Below, piece by piece: positions 51,801 through 64,000 of a stretch of 64,000 nucleotides of DNA. The position numbers were made by a program, and so were the translations under genes. Source of the stretch: Varroa destructor (Eukaryota > Arthropoda > Arachnida > Mesostigmata > Varroidae); assembly GCF_002443255.2 (NCBI RefSeq), contig NW_019211457.1, forward strand, positions 12,149,194 to 12,213,193, written 5' to 3'. The notes beneath the pieces were generated by a model, which saw only the letters and a list, made by a program, of their open reading frames with translations, had not been told where the DNA came from and did not search any database. How positions within the stretch are numbered: the stretch's first letter is position 1; every line of letters begins with the position of its first letter.

Positions 51801-53559
51801 TGTTGTGCGTTTTATTCATGGTTTCACTGCTACTACGAAAACGAACCGAATCAGTCTGTGAGACTTTGTCGTTAGCAGGCAAGTATAACGAAAATCATAT
51901 AGATGTTATTCTACTTTGTTCGTTGGCAAATATAAACATATAGAAATTATTTCTCGCCCACAAGTGTAGCATGTAGCAGTCAATGCGTCGAACATTGACA
52001 CTGTTTGAAGTGGCTGACGATTCGTTGGTTTAGCTTGATTTATCTCGCAGAGTTCATTTCACAGGATCTTTGAATCGGTATATATTAGTTCGATGGCAAT
52101 ATCTGATTCAGTCACCCACAATATGTACACATAAACCTATCGATCGAAAAAAATTCAAGATACTATATTAGCCATTTAAATTTAACTGGCGACTTGGGGC
52201 GACTCGTTTTGCTCTTTATTTGTAATAATGACGTGTTATTATTCAACCAATGGTATATGCCTTACGTATATCTACTTTTCTTTGAGACGCCTATGTGTTT
52301 AAGGCCCCTACGAACACTCCACATAGCTGTAAATGTACGACCTTTAAACATTCGGGGCAATAGAAATAAAGCAAAAATAAACATTATCAAATACTAAAGG
52401 ATACCCATTTCCATTGGCATTTCCGGTTAAGCAGTGGCCATATCTAGTCAAGAGAATGTCTTGTTATGTTTCCTTATGTCACATAACGTATATACACGTG
52501 TTGTCTAAAAGAGGCCCTTTGCGTTAGCTAAAGCTATTCGTTTGCTCATATGAAGTTGCTCAAAGTTAGAACTTTTAAGCTTCGTCGCATATCGGCACAT
52601 ATTATGCTTTTAGCCCTTGCAACAAATGAAATGTATCAGGAAGACGTTAGGCCACTTTTCGCGCATTTTCATTCTATTAAAATAAATTTTTTAAAAAACA
52701 AGTTCACTTCGCCTTCGCTTCGTTTCCCGTCACATAAGGGCAGCGGCAAGGCCGAGGCACGGAAAGGTCATAAGTAAATAATGGGCGAGTGGGTTCATGT
52801 TGTTCAATTGGTAATAAATGGCACCGCTGTGACTGGGAGCTCCAACATTTTAATTATTCACCAAAATGTAAAATAATCATAGTAATTGTATCATGCACCT
52901 TGTCGGTATAAGAGCGATACGACATTTAACTTAGCTTGTTAACTTCAAATGTTTCACTTGAAATGTATCTATATTTTTTACGTTACTTCACAATATACCA
53001 GGTAGTCGGCAACTGGGGTCAAAAATGTCAGTAAAAATTGTTATCTGTGCCTACGTGAAACCGAAAAACACATGCAATATGTTTCGCTGAGCAGGATCTA
53101 ATGGTTATAGTTAGCGGCCATCGATGCCGCCTATAAGAGTACGTAGTGTGATTTTTGTTTGATTATATTTACGGCAGCAGATTTCGTCTATCATTCGGCT
53201 GAAATATCGCTATTATTTTTTTGTTGTGGCGGGTATCCACCAACAGCTGTAGCTTCGTATTGCTACCTGAGTAAACATTTCGCTGAAATAAAACTGTGAC
53301 AGGCCTTGAGGAGCCTGTGAGATACGAGAAAATCCTGTTCCTGTACTAAGCTAATACGGTGGTAAGTGGTTTATCATCTATTATGACATTTTAAACATTT
53401 ATCAACAACGACACGAAGATATCCATAACGTGATATAAATGAAAATGCTTACATCTTAATATCAGATATGTGTACGTGAATTCTACTAACATGCTTCTTA
53501 TTTCAGTGCTGAATCTTTGGTGGGATGCAAACCGTTTAGGCTACACAATATTCGGTGTG

Positions 53560-54692
53560 TAGCGGCACAGAAAAATTAAGGAGTTCCCCGATTATCTCGA
53601 AAGCTAGTCAAAAAGTGTACATATGTACAAGTCTAGTCGATGCCCTCGCATCCACGAGCTTGTGATGAAATTGCCACAGAACAGTCAACTCATCGGAGGC
53701 AAGCTCTTCGGTCTTGTCACCAATGAGTGGACCTCACAGAATATGCTCCGGGCTGCTAATATTAGTTTTTTCATATACGGGAAATAAAAACAAACTTTAA
53801 CTTCGATCTTATAGAACTACTAGGAGGAGGAACTGCAGACGTACAACAAGAGGTAATTGAAGTTGCTCTAAGTTACTACGATATGTTATTGACTTCTGTT
53901 GTGACACTAGATACGGATGGGGCCCCTGTCATGGAGGCCCTGACGTAACGCATGGGTCTAATTTAAGTGAAGTGTCTGGCCTATGCATTGAATCACATAT
54001 CCAAGAATACGCTTATTACCATGACGTCCCGCTAACCGCAGCAAACTCTGCAAGAGAACGACTTTACGATGGAATTCATTGGGATCGATGGTCTTCTTAT
54101 ATTTTGTGAATCACTAAGCATTATCTTCGCCAAAATACGCACCACCATAGAAGCTAAAAAAAGACCAATCATGCCGAAAAAATGTTAAAAATTACTCACC
54201 ATCTGTTAAGCAATAGCAGTTATCGAAACGCTTTTAAAGCATTTAGAACAACTAGAAACGGATTTTCCTATCACTGGCCATCTACGATCTGCCGCAACGT
54301 TGCGAATATAGCCCAGGAACATCTGAGACGGGACCTTTCAAACATCCCTTCTCAGAGAACTCGCAAATGCTGCAGGGGACTGGTTCAGAATACCAGATTT
54401 ATCAAAAGTGTTGGTATCGATTCTGGATCCTGCGGTGAGAAAACTTCCATTTATCTGGACAAAAACTATCCAGGCATGTTCACAACGAAGCACAGGAAAC
54501 TCTGAGGATATAAATGTCCTTCTCAGAGGAAATACTTTTGTATTGATTATGTCAACTCTTGAGTGCAAGAGAGCGTTCAGCATTGCCAGCCACTGTTGCA
54601 GGAAACAAGGAGGCTGGTTGTCTATGGGAACGACGCATGATTTTCTAATCATACTCTCATATCTCAAAAATAAAAGAGTCATTTCGTAACTT
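53560..54692 (+). pseudogene. Decayed hAT-superfamily (ZBED-like) transposase
   Basis: Plus-strand fragments appear in the family order. GVPRLSRKLVKK (about 53580-53618) resembles the hAT segment SRKTxSRKLxPK. KLFGLVTNEWTSQNML (about 53700-53748) resembles LTTDxWTSRANxSY. LLRELANAAGDWFRIPDLSK followed by VLVSILDPAVRKLPFI (to about 54452) matches the ATLLDPRFKKLxF motif. The dimerisation region ECKRAFSIASHCCRKQGGWL (about 54560-54620) matches SERxFSxAGxIVxKxRxxL of the hAT C-terminal domain. Stops and frameshifts lie between the fragments, so it is dead. Terminal inverted repeats and target duplications were not located. Family motifs are from memory. Confidence 0.8.
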
Positions 54693-55699
54693 ATATACAA
54701 TAAATGATCTTGCATCCTCTGTGCTTTTACTAATTCTTCATATAGTATGAATTTTAGTTGTTGTTTCGCCGAGAATAGATCAGTGATTTAGTCGAGGACA
54801 AAGAAACAGCAATGGTGTCAAAAACCACCACGTAGTGGTCAGTGCGTTCCCCACGACTTAACTGCGTCAATAATCGGAGCCAAAGGTATCAACCGGGAAA
54901 CAAAACAGACAAGATGACTAGGTTCGGCCTTTTGACAGGTAGATTTGCTGCAGCAAAAAAATGCCGTTTCTATTATTTTCCAAAAGCTTTATTTAGATCG
55001 CTTAAAGTTTTGACAGGTCTTTCACTAAGAAAAGTTGTAACCTTAACGAATCATAGAGATGTCTCATTGTTCTTTGATAAAATTAAAAATGGTGATGAAT
55101 CTATTTACGGGCCAGTTATTGTCAGAGCTTTCTTAAATGCTAACGACACGAGCAGCATTAATTTGCAAACATTGTGATTATATGCGGCCATTAGCATGAT
55201 TCAAATATGCCGCCTCTAAGAAAAAAAAAGAGTCGGTCCCTTCGGAGTATTAAAAGCAGGGCATTTCTCTTTTATGAATCACAGAATTTAATCAATTTGG
55301 AATTTTGCTTCCGCCTATTTAGGACAGGTTACGGTTTAACGAAGTCCGCCAAATCTTGTATTCAATACTGCAATAAAGTTTAAAACACTACAAACCCAAA
55401 AACGTTTAGGAGTCTGTATCTACTTCATCGTTCCTGAGTGTATCAGTTCGGAATATATAAAAAAAAAAACGTCTGCGTTATGTGTCGCCTACATTGCGTA
55501 GACGATTAGGTAAGTCACTTGACTGGAAACGAAGCAAATTCTGGTTACGTTCACTTATTTATGAACCATGATCATGCTTTATTGTCTAGACAACCATTAT
55601 CTGTACACCCCCATGAAAAACAGTTTATTATTGGAAGGTAGGAGGTATTTTGAATAAATTGCGTAAAACGTCTGTCCGATTTAAGGATCATGTCGAGTT

Positions 55700-55727
55700 C
55701 GTACGTTCATTATCGTACGTTCATTAT
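55700..55727. repeat. 14-bp tandem duplication
   Basis: CGTACGTTCATTAT occurs twice in direct succession (55700-55713, 55714-55727); no target-site or element edge is evident. Confidence 0.85.
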
Positions 55728-58700
55728 CGAATAAAAGCTGGCTAATTCAGATGAGCTTCACTCGAATTCAAGCTATTTTCTCTCAATTTTCTGTCGATAG
55801 CCGGCCGCTCGTCGTCTGGCGTATACCGCCTGAACCGTTTGAGCAGAACTGGTTATAATAGCTAGTAGTATTAATAACAATAATGGCGGCAGCAGCACTA
55901 GCAACTAGCTACCTAGTCGATTTGTCGAACCCTAGCTCCAGCACACAAACACGTCAGATTCTATGCACTAAGATTGCAAACATACATGTACACACATTGA
56001 TTATTATAAGATTTTTTTACTGACAACAGCATATCCCGTTAATAAGCGTCGTATAGACAGTTGCTGCTGTTCGCCCGGACTTGATTCTGGCCAACTGCTG
56101 TCATTATCGTTACCGAAATAGAAGCTGTTGCAGATTCCGCCAATGAGATAAAGAAGTAAGGGTAGAAGGGTAACTCCTTCTGCCAGCAGCGGCAGCTATG
56201 AGGAATTCATCTAAACGCCCCCGCCATTGTTGGTTGTTGTAAACGCCGTGATGGTGATAGACCGTTGTCGTCTTTTTGGTATCTGGTGGCGAATTATTTT
56301 CAGTTGTTGTCAAAAAGCGCTACTATTGAGACGAAGCCTGCCGTGCTTCATTTTAACTATTCAATCGGCAATAATTACAGGTTAACGAGCGACGGGGTAG
56401 TGGTCAATACAGAACTATTCTTCACCTCATATCACAAGCGGATGATTTCGTTCATACGACCTTTGGCTGCCCCGTATTGATGCTTCAAGTAATATTTTCT
56501 GTCTACCACTGAAATAAATTCAGCCATTTTAATTCTGTTATATTTGGCACCTCATTATCCAGCCATTTTTTTTGGGGCGGGGAATTTTCTTTAAACGACT
56601 GGACAAAGCCAAGGTGCGTTAAACGACTTTCTAAATGCGAGCCAGACTAGGCGGAGATTATTGTGGCAGGAAACACCTTCGAATTCGACCCATCTAGCCC
56701 GCAGCTGTAGAGCCACTTTCTTTAGCGCACGTTGATGAATCGGAACTAGTGCGGTACTAATACTGTAGCCCTATCGGATGCTTTAGGTCCTGAAGCATTT
56801 GGTCATAGCAGAATACCGAGTCGTCTTTCCGTCTTGTCAGGCCTGATTCATCCCAGTACCGGTATCTTTCGTTTTCGTGCTTCCTCTTAGCCCTATTACC
56901 ATCTGAGTGACACCTAATGTTGGGAATTTTTAAAGCGTTTATTAGTATTAATATGTTGTCATTTTATCAATAATTCCATTCTATAGGACGAACAAGATTT
57001 AGAATATGTCACCTGGAGATATAGAAACTTTCAGATAACATCTTGATCCCGCACATGGTAACAGAATTTGATAGCAGTGTAGCATCATAATTGACGATTC
57101 CTCATGCAAGCACTATCCGGTTGAATGTTTTTGTTATTATTATGTATCACTTTTGCTGTTCTTTAGGTGTATGCGTAATATTTATCGATATAATAAAAAA
57201 ACGGCCTTTTAGGTTATTCAGATTAAAATAAACCAATGACAGGCCAGGCCATCACTTTTCGCTCGAAGGAACGACGACTAATGGAGTTCAGGACGTCGCG
57301 GAAGGAACACAAGTAGAGTCGTAGAACTCGATGCTGTATATTATATCGGTAAGCATCAGAAGACGTTTGATAATTACAGTTGCATCTTCTTGATAACATA
57401 TAGTAGACATGACGCTTACGGAAAAGCATTAAGACCGACCAATGTAGATAGATACTGGGTAGAATCTCAGATAGTAACGCATCCAGTATCATATATACAA
57501 ATAAGCATGAAGCTTTGACTGGGCGGGCGATGTGGTTCCGGAAATCGAAGCTAAGGGACATGCCCAGGTCTCTACTGATTAAAGCAGCTGACAAAACGAA
57601 CAGAGTCAGAAGTATATGGTATAGCCCAACTGCATTTTGCCTTAGAAGAGAGATGCCATTTTCGCATATTACATAGCAATACCGTTCACTAACGACTCGC
57701 GTATGTATGAATATGCTCTAGCTACCTTGAAGAGGACTTTTTGTGTTTTTCTGTGCATAAGGAAGCTCGAAAATACTACGTATATGCTGATAATACTTCA
57801 TTAGCACCATCCAAGCTTAAGTTTACTGTACCAAGGCTTTTTATTAATCACGGCCTTTAATGGCGACAAATTATGTCGTATTTATGTATCATTGGCGGGG
57901 TTCAGAACAGCTAAACCGCTAGTTAGCTTTTTAGTTAGAAGAGTAGACGTGAAGATGTTTAATAACATAGTGCAAACATTTGGGCATTATAATTTTTGAT
58001 GCAAGCGGATTCATTTTGTCAAGGGCTATATTTAGGTGTTAGCCATTCAACCAAATGCAAATATTCTTCTGGGCCTCTCTCCAACAGTTCGTCAATTAGA
58101 TTTATTTCCATCATTATACACACCGTTACAGCAGCCGTGATCGTCTTCTACCGCCGCAACATATATGTATGCGTGTATGTATGGGATCCATTAGTTGAGC
58201 GATAATTAAGCTTAAACCGAAACCACCTACTAAGCAGAATTTTGCTAAAGGCAAGCGGTAACTTTTCAAGAAGTAATCGACGTTTACATGCACTTTTTTG
58301 CACAGTCTTACGTGCATTCGAACGGTAAACAGGACCGACGCTGACCTGTTAGAGGCTAGTGACGTAGGTACAAATTATGCGCAGAACAATGACTAGTTGT
58401 ACGCTAACAATAGTGGAAGTAGAAAGATGCTCCTTGGAACGTTCACAAGCAGAAATACCTTTGGGCCGCGCGAGCAATGGGTGGGTATACGTTGCATGAG
58501 GGAATCACTAGCCTACAGAGCACTGGTTTGAACAGTGACCCCCTAGTTAAGCGGCATTGTATTTGCTTATTGGACTTAAAGGTAACATGCGCATCCTGGA
58601 ACAAGTACGTTTCTGTCGGGCTCGTACTGTTCATAGAAGACAGCTAGTGCCATCTGATCTGATACTACTTCAGAGCAGATCCGAACGGAAACCTCGCACA

Positions 58701-59647
58701 TCAATGTAAACAATTTCAATTTAACGATAATAACGACCTATTTCCGAGAGAATTCCACAATTAATAACAAGCTTCAGTCGACTCACTCCTGAAAAGGAGG
58801 CCTTCTGAGTTTGCCAATAGAAATTTGCTTAAATATCTCCCTTTAGTTCTCGCTGTAAGTCAAAGCTATACTATATCACTACGCTTCCTATATTTTAAGA
58901 ATCCTAATTTAATAGTATTACCTTCTGGCTTACGATTGCCACGTTTTCCAAAGAACTGTCAACTGTTCTCACTACTTTTGCACCGTTTTTGAATACTAGA
59001 TGACTATTTAGAATATAGTCTTTATTGAACGCTCTGCTCATGCGACATAGCCACTTATGGAATTAACTCGTCTTGAAGTGGTGCGCCGACATGCATACAC
59101 ATTGCCCTAACTCACAATTTAGGACATCAGTTCTTAGTTGTGAAAACAATAATCCTATTCTACGGTGTATATATACATACCCATATATGTATCATGAATG
59201 GGGGACTTAATGACTAAAGTTCAAGTGGAACCGAAGTTCGCATGGAGTAACTCAACGTTATCAAACTAATAGGGTCAACTGGTCGAGCGTTGCCAATACA
59301 CTCAGGATCACAGTGTGACATTAATGAGCAGTTTAGTGGGCGCTACGCGAAATCGCTTTGTAAAGCTTTTTGGAAAGATTTGGTTGCTTGCATCAGTCGA
59401 TTCAGCGCTTAAATGGGCGCTCACTAAGCATATTCGAAACATAGAATTCCAGCGATCATTTATTTTCGCTCGAACGTGCCTCCTATACGGTTCGGTACAC
59501 AAACGCTCACGCACACGTCGCTGCTATGGGAAAATGATAATATTGCCAGAGCAAAGCGTCGTGGTTTTTCTTTTAGCTTTTAGGTGTACGTAGCTTTCAG
59601 CTACATTTGTCGGTTTTTATAAATATGTGCGCAGCGTGACGCAATAT

Positions 59648-59683
59648 CTATATAAATATATATATATATATATACACACACAC
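59648..59683. repeat. TA/CA microsatellite
   Basis: TA units followed by a short CA run; a compound simple repeat with no other feature. Confidence 0.8.
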
Positions 59684-61375
59684 AATCCGGTACGATCGGT
59701 AGCGTTAAAAAAATTCTGAATCGAGGATACGTGGAGGTAGCATAAAGCCGTGTTTCGAAGTATAATCCTATGTATCCCCGTTTGTTGACCACAAAAACAT
59801 CTGACTATCTAATCGACAAAAGTGTTCGTAGGACACCCGTTCACAGACACAGTGCCAGACGCAAGCACTGTGACTAGCATACATGGTTCAAATATCTGTT
59901 CATAATAGCTATTGCTATTATTATCCGCAAATAGTTTCAAGAGCCTGCAATAGAAAATATAGAATAGTATATAGAAAAAAAAAAAACATGAAATTCACTA
60001 CCAAAATTAGGATCGCCGCAAACTGTAAGACATGACAACTAGGCGTCTTTTAATTTAAGCCAAATATAAAAAATGTTTGAAGTATAGCAAAGGCCCACTC
60101 ACGTTATCCGCATCATAGACGTACCCTACATGTTGGCTGTATTCATTGTTTATCTACGTTATGGTAATATTCGGTAGGCAGTGTGCCTTTATATCATACG
60201 AACGCGCAGCACGTTACGGTGGAATACTTTGTGTATAAAGTTATAAGCCTGATAATCGAACCCCCAACAATTACATAAGAACAGATAACAGGTAGAATAA
60301 AGCAGTTCTGTTAAGTGAATTTCTACCGATTCTGCTTGATGACAAAAAATGCTACGAGAAACATCATATACAGAGTTCAACCATCGATCGATTCAGTTTC
60401 ATATGACCGCCACTACATACACCACCCGCTTATACATACACATATATGTATACATCTACGCATTTATCTAAGGGAGCGATGTTTCAGTCAGCTATAGACG
60501 GTGTTTCTAGACACACATGGAAATGATAAATTGATCAATAGTATCCATTCAATGTGTGGTCCCGCTAAAATAGCGGCCAATGAAGTCCTAGAGAAATCTG
60601 TAGGTTTATTTTTTCGATAAATATTATATAGCCGTTATAAGTTATACAGTTGAAATTGGACCGGACAGTCTATCTGCAATTGTATTCGTACTTGTACACA
60701 GATTGCAATGTCTATTAGTCCTATTTCAGCTGGTCGAAACAGGTCGAAATAGCTTCTCAAAATAGTCTACGGTTTAGTCTAAACCTTAAACTTGTTTGTT
60801 GTACGTCGATTACTATACATCAAGGTTGATATCTATAATTCATGAGTTAAAGTGGTTTGTTTCTGGTAAGCGCAGCATGATCGTGCTGTTCTCAAATCAA
60901 TTACTTATCAATATTATATTAGCAGCTTGTCCTTTGCGCCAGCAGTTATTTATGCTGCGGTTCACGTTCCATTCGGACGACGACTTACTGTATATCGAGC
61001 GATTCTGGCCTGGCCCAAATTCGACGGGGTTGGAGGTCTTTAGTTCACAGCCAATAAGGTAACATGGTCAGCCGGGAACGAGACATCTTTTTAATCGTTT
61101 GCTACCGCCCAAGAAAACAGTTTGACCCTGTGCGACTTCGTATCAGTTTATGTACACTTGTTATTATATTCATTCGGAGTTCGACTGTTCGAAGTTCGGC
61201 ATCGGGATGCCGTCGCTAGCTGGACCCTATCTGTATTGTTATGAGGACTGGTAATATGTCCATAGGTTGGAGCGGCGGACCACTTAACGCTGCACTTGAC
61301 TCATTTTTGTTATTTTTGAAGACGCATTTCTCTACAGTTGTGCAAACCTACCTCAATACAGGTAGCCTGAATGAT

Positions 61376-61396
61376 TAATAATAATAATAATAATAA
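61376..61396. repeat. (AAT)7 trinucleotide repeat
   Basis: A perfect AAT repeat of about 21 bp. Confidence 0.9.
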
Positions 61397-61626
61397 AACA
61401 CATATTTAGTGTCGAATATATATAACCGAGTTTAAAAGTGTTACATGCGCATACCGTTTGCCATACGCTTATTGCTGTCGTGCAGCATCTATATAAGGCA
61501 AGTTATCAGTTAAGATCAGTTCCCCAACTCGAAAGGTCCCAGTCATTCTCAGCGCCAGCATGGCTGGAAGCTGAAATGGAACTAGAGATATGCGGCACCA
61601 CACAGCTGTTCATCTAAATGGAAGCC

Positions 61627-61646
61627 AAGAAGAAGAAGAAGAAGAA
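61627..61646. repeat. (AAG)n trinucleotide repeat
   Basis: Nearly seven AAG units; antisense frames through it give a poly-Phe run. Confidence 0.9.
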
Positions 61647-61674
61647 CAGATGAAATTCTCCTGTTGGATGAGGC

Positions 61675-61830
61675 TGTAACAACTTGCCAATTATGACTCC
61701 GAGTCGACGATCAAGACCCTCAAGGAGGTCATCGTTCGCCTCAGTAACAACATCAACGAAATTAATGTAGAAATTATTGGCATATAGGATCAGTTCCAGG
61801 GAAATACAAGCATGAGTAATATCGTTAGTG
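61675..61830 (-). pseudogene. Possible non-LTR reverse transcriptase fragment (weak)
   Basis: The minus-strand frame reads ACISLELILYANNFYINF followed by VTEANDDLLEGLDRRLGVI. The layout resembles the reverse-transcriptase catalytic motif (hydrophobics, then YADD) and the helix after it, with YANN in place of YADD. Only this one block matches, no palm motifs upstream were found, and a stop lies just before it. It could be chance. Confidence 0.25.
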
Positions 61831-64000
61831 GATCAAGAGAATAGATAGCAGAAGGCCAATGTGGCTAACTGCATAACAGAATTCAGTTATGCAACTTCGC
61901 TGCGGCGACGAGCTACTGGCCATTCGTGCTGATACACAGAGCTTATTATGAACTAAATTAGTAATAATAAAGAACAGTAAATAGCAAGCAGTGTCATCTC
62001 TGTTAGGCACTGACTCCTGCAGTCTGTCAGGATGTCCTGGGTTTACCAGCCTCTACTTTTAAAGAAAGACAAACTTGCATCTATCTAAGTTATTGTTAAC
62101 TTCCCGAAATTAAGAGCTAGCTTTAAATTTTTTTCAATTTGTTCAGATTATCGTTGAGATTTTGAATGTTGCTTAATGGGATATAACGCAATTTGGCAAA
62201 ACATCTGAGTTAAAATCGGTTGAAAAAAATGGGCTCCGCAGAAAAAACCTCTTCCAGCTTCCGAGGCCAATCTTCAGTAGTCGAGTTTTCATCGTTCGAA
62301 AATCACAGAGCTGCAAAAATTAATCGACGATTGATGAAACGCGGAAACCAACTAAAAACGGGTCCTTCCATGAATTGATGACAGGCGAATTGAAAGTGCA
62401 TGTAATTTGCGGAAATTTAATTAACAAAAAATCCGCCTCGAGATACAGTCGCCAACCGGAACGGGACCAGACGAGAAAATGGCGTCGTTCTGCAGAGAAA
62501 TTAAGCTCGGACACCAGGGGCATCTTCTCGTTCGCTGTCTCAATTCTCTTGAGAAGCTCACGGACTATTAAGACGGCAACCGAAATCACTCAGTTACTCG
62601 ATGAAGACGCCAGACTTTATCGTTATGCCTCAGTTGCTTCCTAGACTAAGTAAAGGAACATCCAACGTTGGTTTTAGTGCGCTTATCCTCTCAATCTAAA
62701 TCCGGTTGATTACGGGACTTTCTATGTTCCAAAAAGGGTAGTTGATGAGCATGCATATCCCACTATTGACTTCTTTTGAGAAGCTATAGGAAAAGAAACT
62801 ACATATAGGATGGCTAATGATAGATACATGGCTGTCCTAAAAATGCGAAAAAAAAAAGTAAAAACGAGTATTTCTCACAAATATTACAAAATTATCCTTC
62901 TAGCCCGACTAGTTTAGAAGGTAATAAATGTTAAGGTCTGCAGGATCCGCTTATAAGGGCCTAATATTACTATTCAGGGCATATACCTGCTGTCATATTG
63001 ACTCGAAGGTAAATTTTTTGACAGCGAAGTGCAAAGTGTAGGAATCTGCCCAGAATATTCAGAATTGTTTAAAAGGTACCCAGCCAATACCGGACTATTT
63101 CCACCGGAAAGCTCTTGACGGTTAAAGGAAATCAATTAGACTTGTTTAGGCTAAGTGATCAAAGTTTTCTTATCGAATCAGCCTTTTTTTGCAGGTAGGG
63201 ATACATAAAGCGGTCTGTTATTCTAGATTAACATAAATAAATTAATTTCGATAAGTTCCGCGCAGATATATAATAATATAATAAGATCGGACAGTTAAGA
63301 ACTTTGACGGGCAACAGTCAGCTGTAGATGACTTGGAACGGAATACCTAGGAGGGGCGTTTCTGTTTTTAGAAAGTTGATCCCTTCTCGTGAATGACTAG
63401 CTTGTATAGGTTTACGTCTGCAATTTCGGCAGTTGGGCTGAATGCTTCTTTGGGCCATGGCCAGAAATGAGCGGAAGGTAAGGGACTAATCTATGTTGAT
63501 TTTCTGTACTGTACAACAGAACATGGCTAGAACAGGCGCTAAGCTTCTCGCTACATAGAGTAGACGAGCTTCGAAACAACTACTAGACCAGGTATTTTCT
63601 TTTTGCTCTGTATAGGAAAATGATCATGGGCCTTAAGTCAGCTCTCTCGACATTTATGTCCGGTATAAATCCAAGCCACTTCACATAATACCATAGTATA
63701 AATCCATACTGTAATGTTGCTTAAGTAAAACCCGTACGCTTAATTGGTTAGGAAAACGCGAAAAAAAAATTCGATAGCGTACGCTGACATACTGCCAGAT
63801 TCACTTCTAATATATAAGTAATATGTCAAGATAAAGAGTTGGTGTGTCTAAATTAGCTGACTGTTCCTATGCTTAATTAATCTGCATAACCAATTTAATC
63901 TGCGCAAATGATAAAACTATCGCACATAAAAATATGATATTTTATTAAAAAAAAATATAGTACATATACCTCTTTAAAATCATTTTGATGTGCCTCGAAC

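Larger units (their letters stand above)
40576..53559. other. Gene-poor AT-rich stretch downstream of PDP
   Basis: The first part is PDP 3' UTR/flank. Beyond it I recognise no conserved gene. A frame at about 42991-43124 (+) is open between a good acceptor (TTTCTTTCAG) and a donor-like GTACGA, but two frames are open there and neither matches a family. Other frames (46195-46473, 46848-47063, 48163-48378, 49018-49257 on the minus strand, 51655-51861) have no recognisable motif. The 49.0-49.2 kb segment is locally GC-rich and may be an old insertion. Confidence 0.5.
54693..64000. other. Gene-poor right end of the window
   Basis: No conserved gene was identified. It has a 111-codon open frame at 54842-55177 (+; non-ATG start), a 123-codon minus-strand frame at 57223-57594, opposed frames at 59308-59593 and 62320-62644, and several simple repeats. 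The 123-codon frame has many C, R, S and Y and no known motif. No exon chain with matching phases could be built. Confidence 0.45.

Overview
This window is eukaryotic nuclear DNA, AT-rich, with intron-dense genes and GT-AG introns. It has no operons, no bacterial or phage genes and no CRISPR. Four conserved animal genes can be read exon by exon. An alpha/epsilon-sarcoglycan places it in an animal. The intron-rich genes (14 coding exons in the phosphatase), mostly compact introns and mariner/hAT relics suggest an arthropod, perhaps a mite or other chelicerate; the sub-group is inference only.

Layout. (1) 1-5897, + strand: the 3' part of TMEM65, an inner mitochondrial membrane protein. Three exons are visible (1090-1132, 5439-5544, 5679-5897) and the 5' part lies off the left edge. 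(2) 5.9-20.4 kb: gene-poor, holding a tRNA-Ser-like SINE candidate (8.3 kb), an unassigned ORF cluster (9.5-10.3 kb), the C-terminal relic of a Tc1/mariner-superfamily transposase ending in a FEHL-type motif (10.5-10.9 kb, - strand) and a decayed mariner transposase (14.8-15.3 kb, - strand). (3) 20486-20641, - strand: a candidate first exon with a mitochondrial-presequence look and a good donor site, head-to-head with the next gene. (4) 21030-28771, + strand: a complete sarcoglycan alpha/epsilon gene, 10 coding exons, about 474 aa. (5) 30068-31969, - strand: complete RBX1/ROC1, the RING subunit of cullin-RING ubiquitin ligases, 4 coding exons, 122 aa, tail-to-tail with the sarcoglycan. (6) 32697-40575, + strand: complete mitochondrial pyruvate dehydrogenase phosphatase catalytic subunit, 14 coding exons, about 450 aa, head-to-head with RBX1. 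(7) 40.6-64 kb: gene-poor, with microsatellites, a decayed hAT (ZBED-like) transposase at 53.6-54.7 kb, a weak reverse-transcriptase-like fragment near 61.7 kb and several unassigned ORFs.

The genes do not form a pathway. TMEM65 and the phosphatase act in mitochondria, the sarcoglycan in the muscle dystrophin complex, and RBX1 in ubiquitylation. Their arrangement (two close divergent pairs, one convergent pair) is the main shared feature. I found no convincing novel system. The observations most worth a second look are the candidate mitochondrial-targeted exon at 20.5 kb, the divergent sarcoglycan ectodomain and its linker, the ORF cluster at 9.5-10.3 kb, and the transposon relics.
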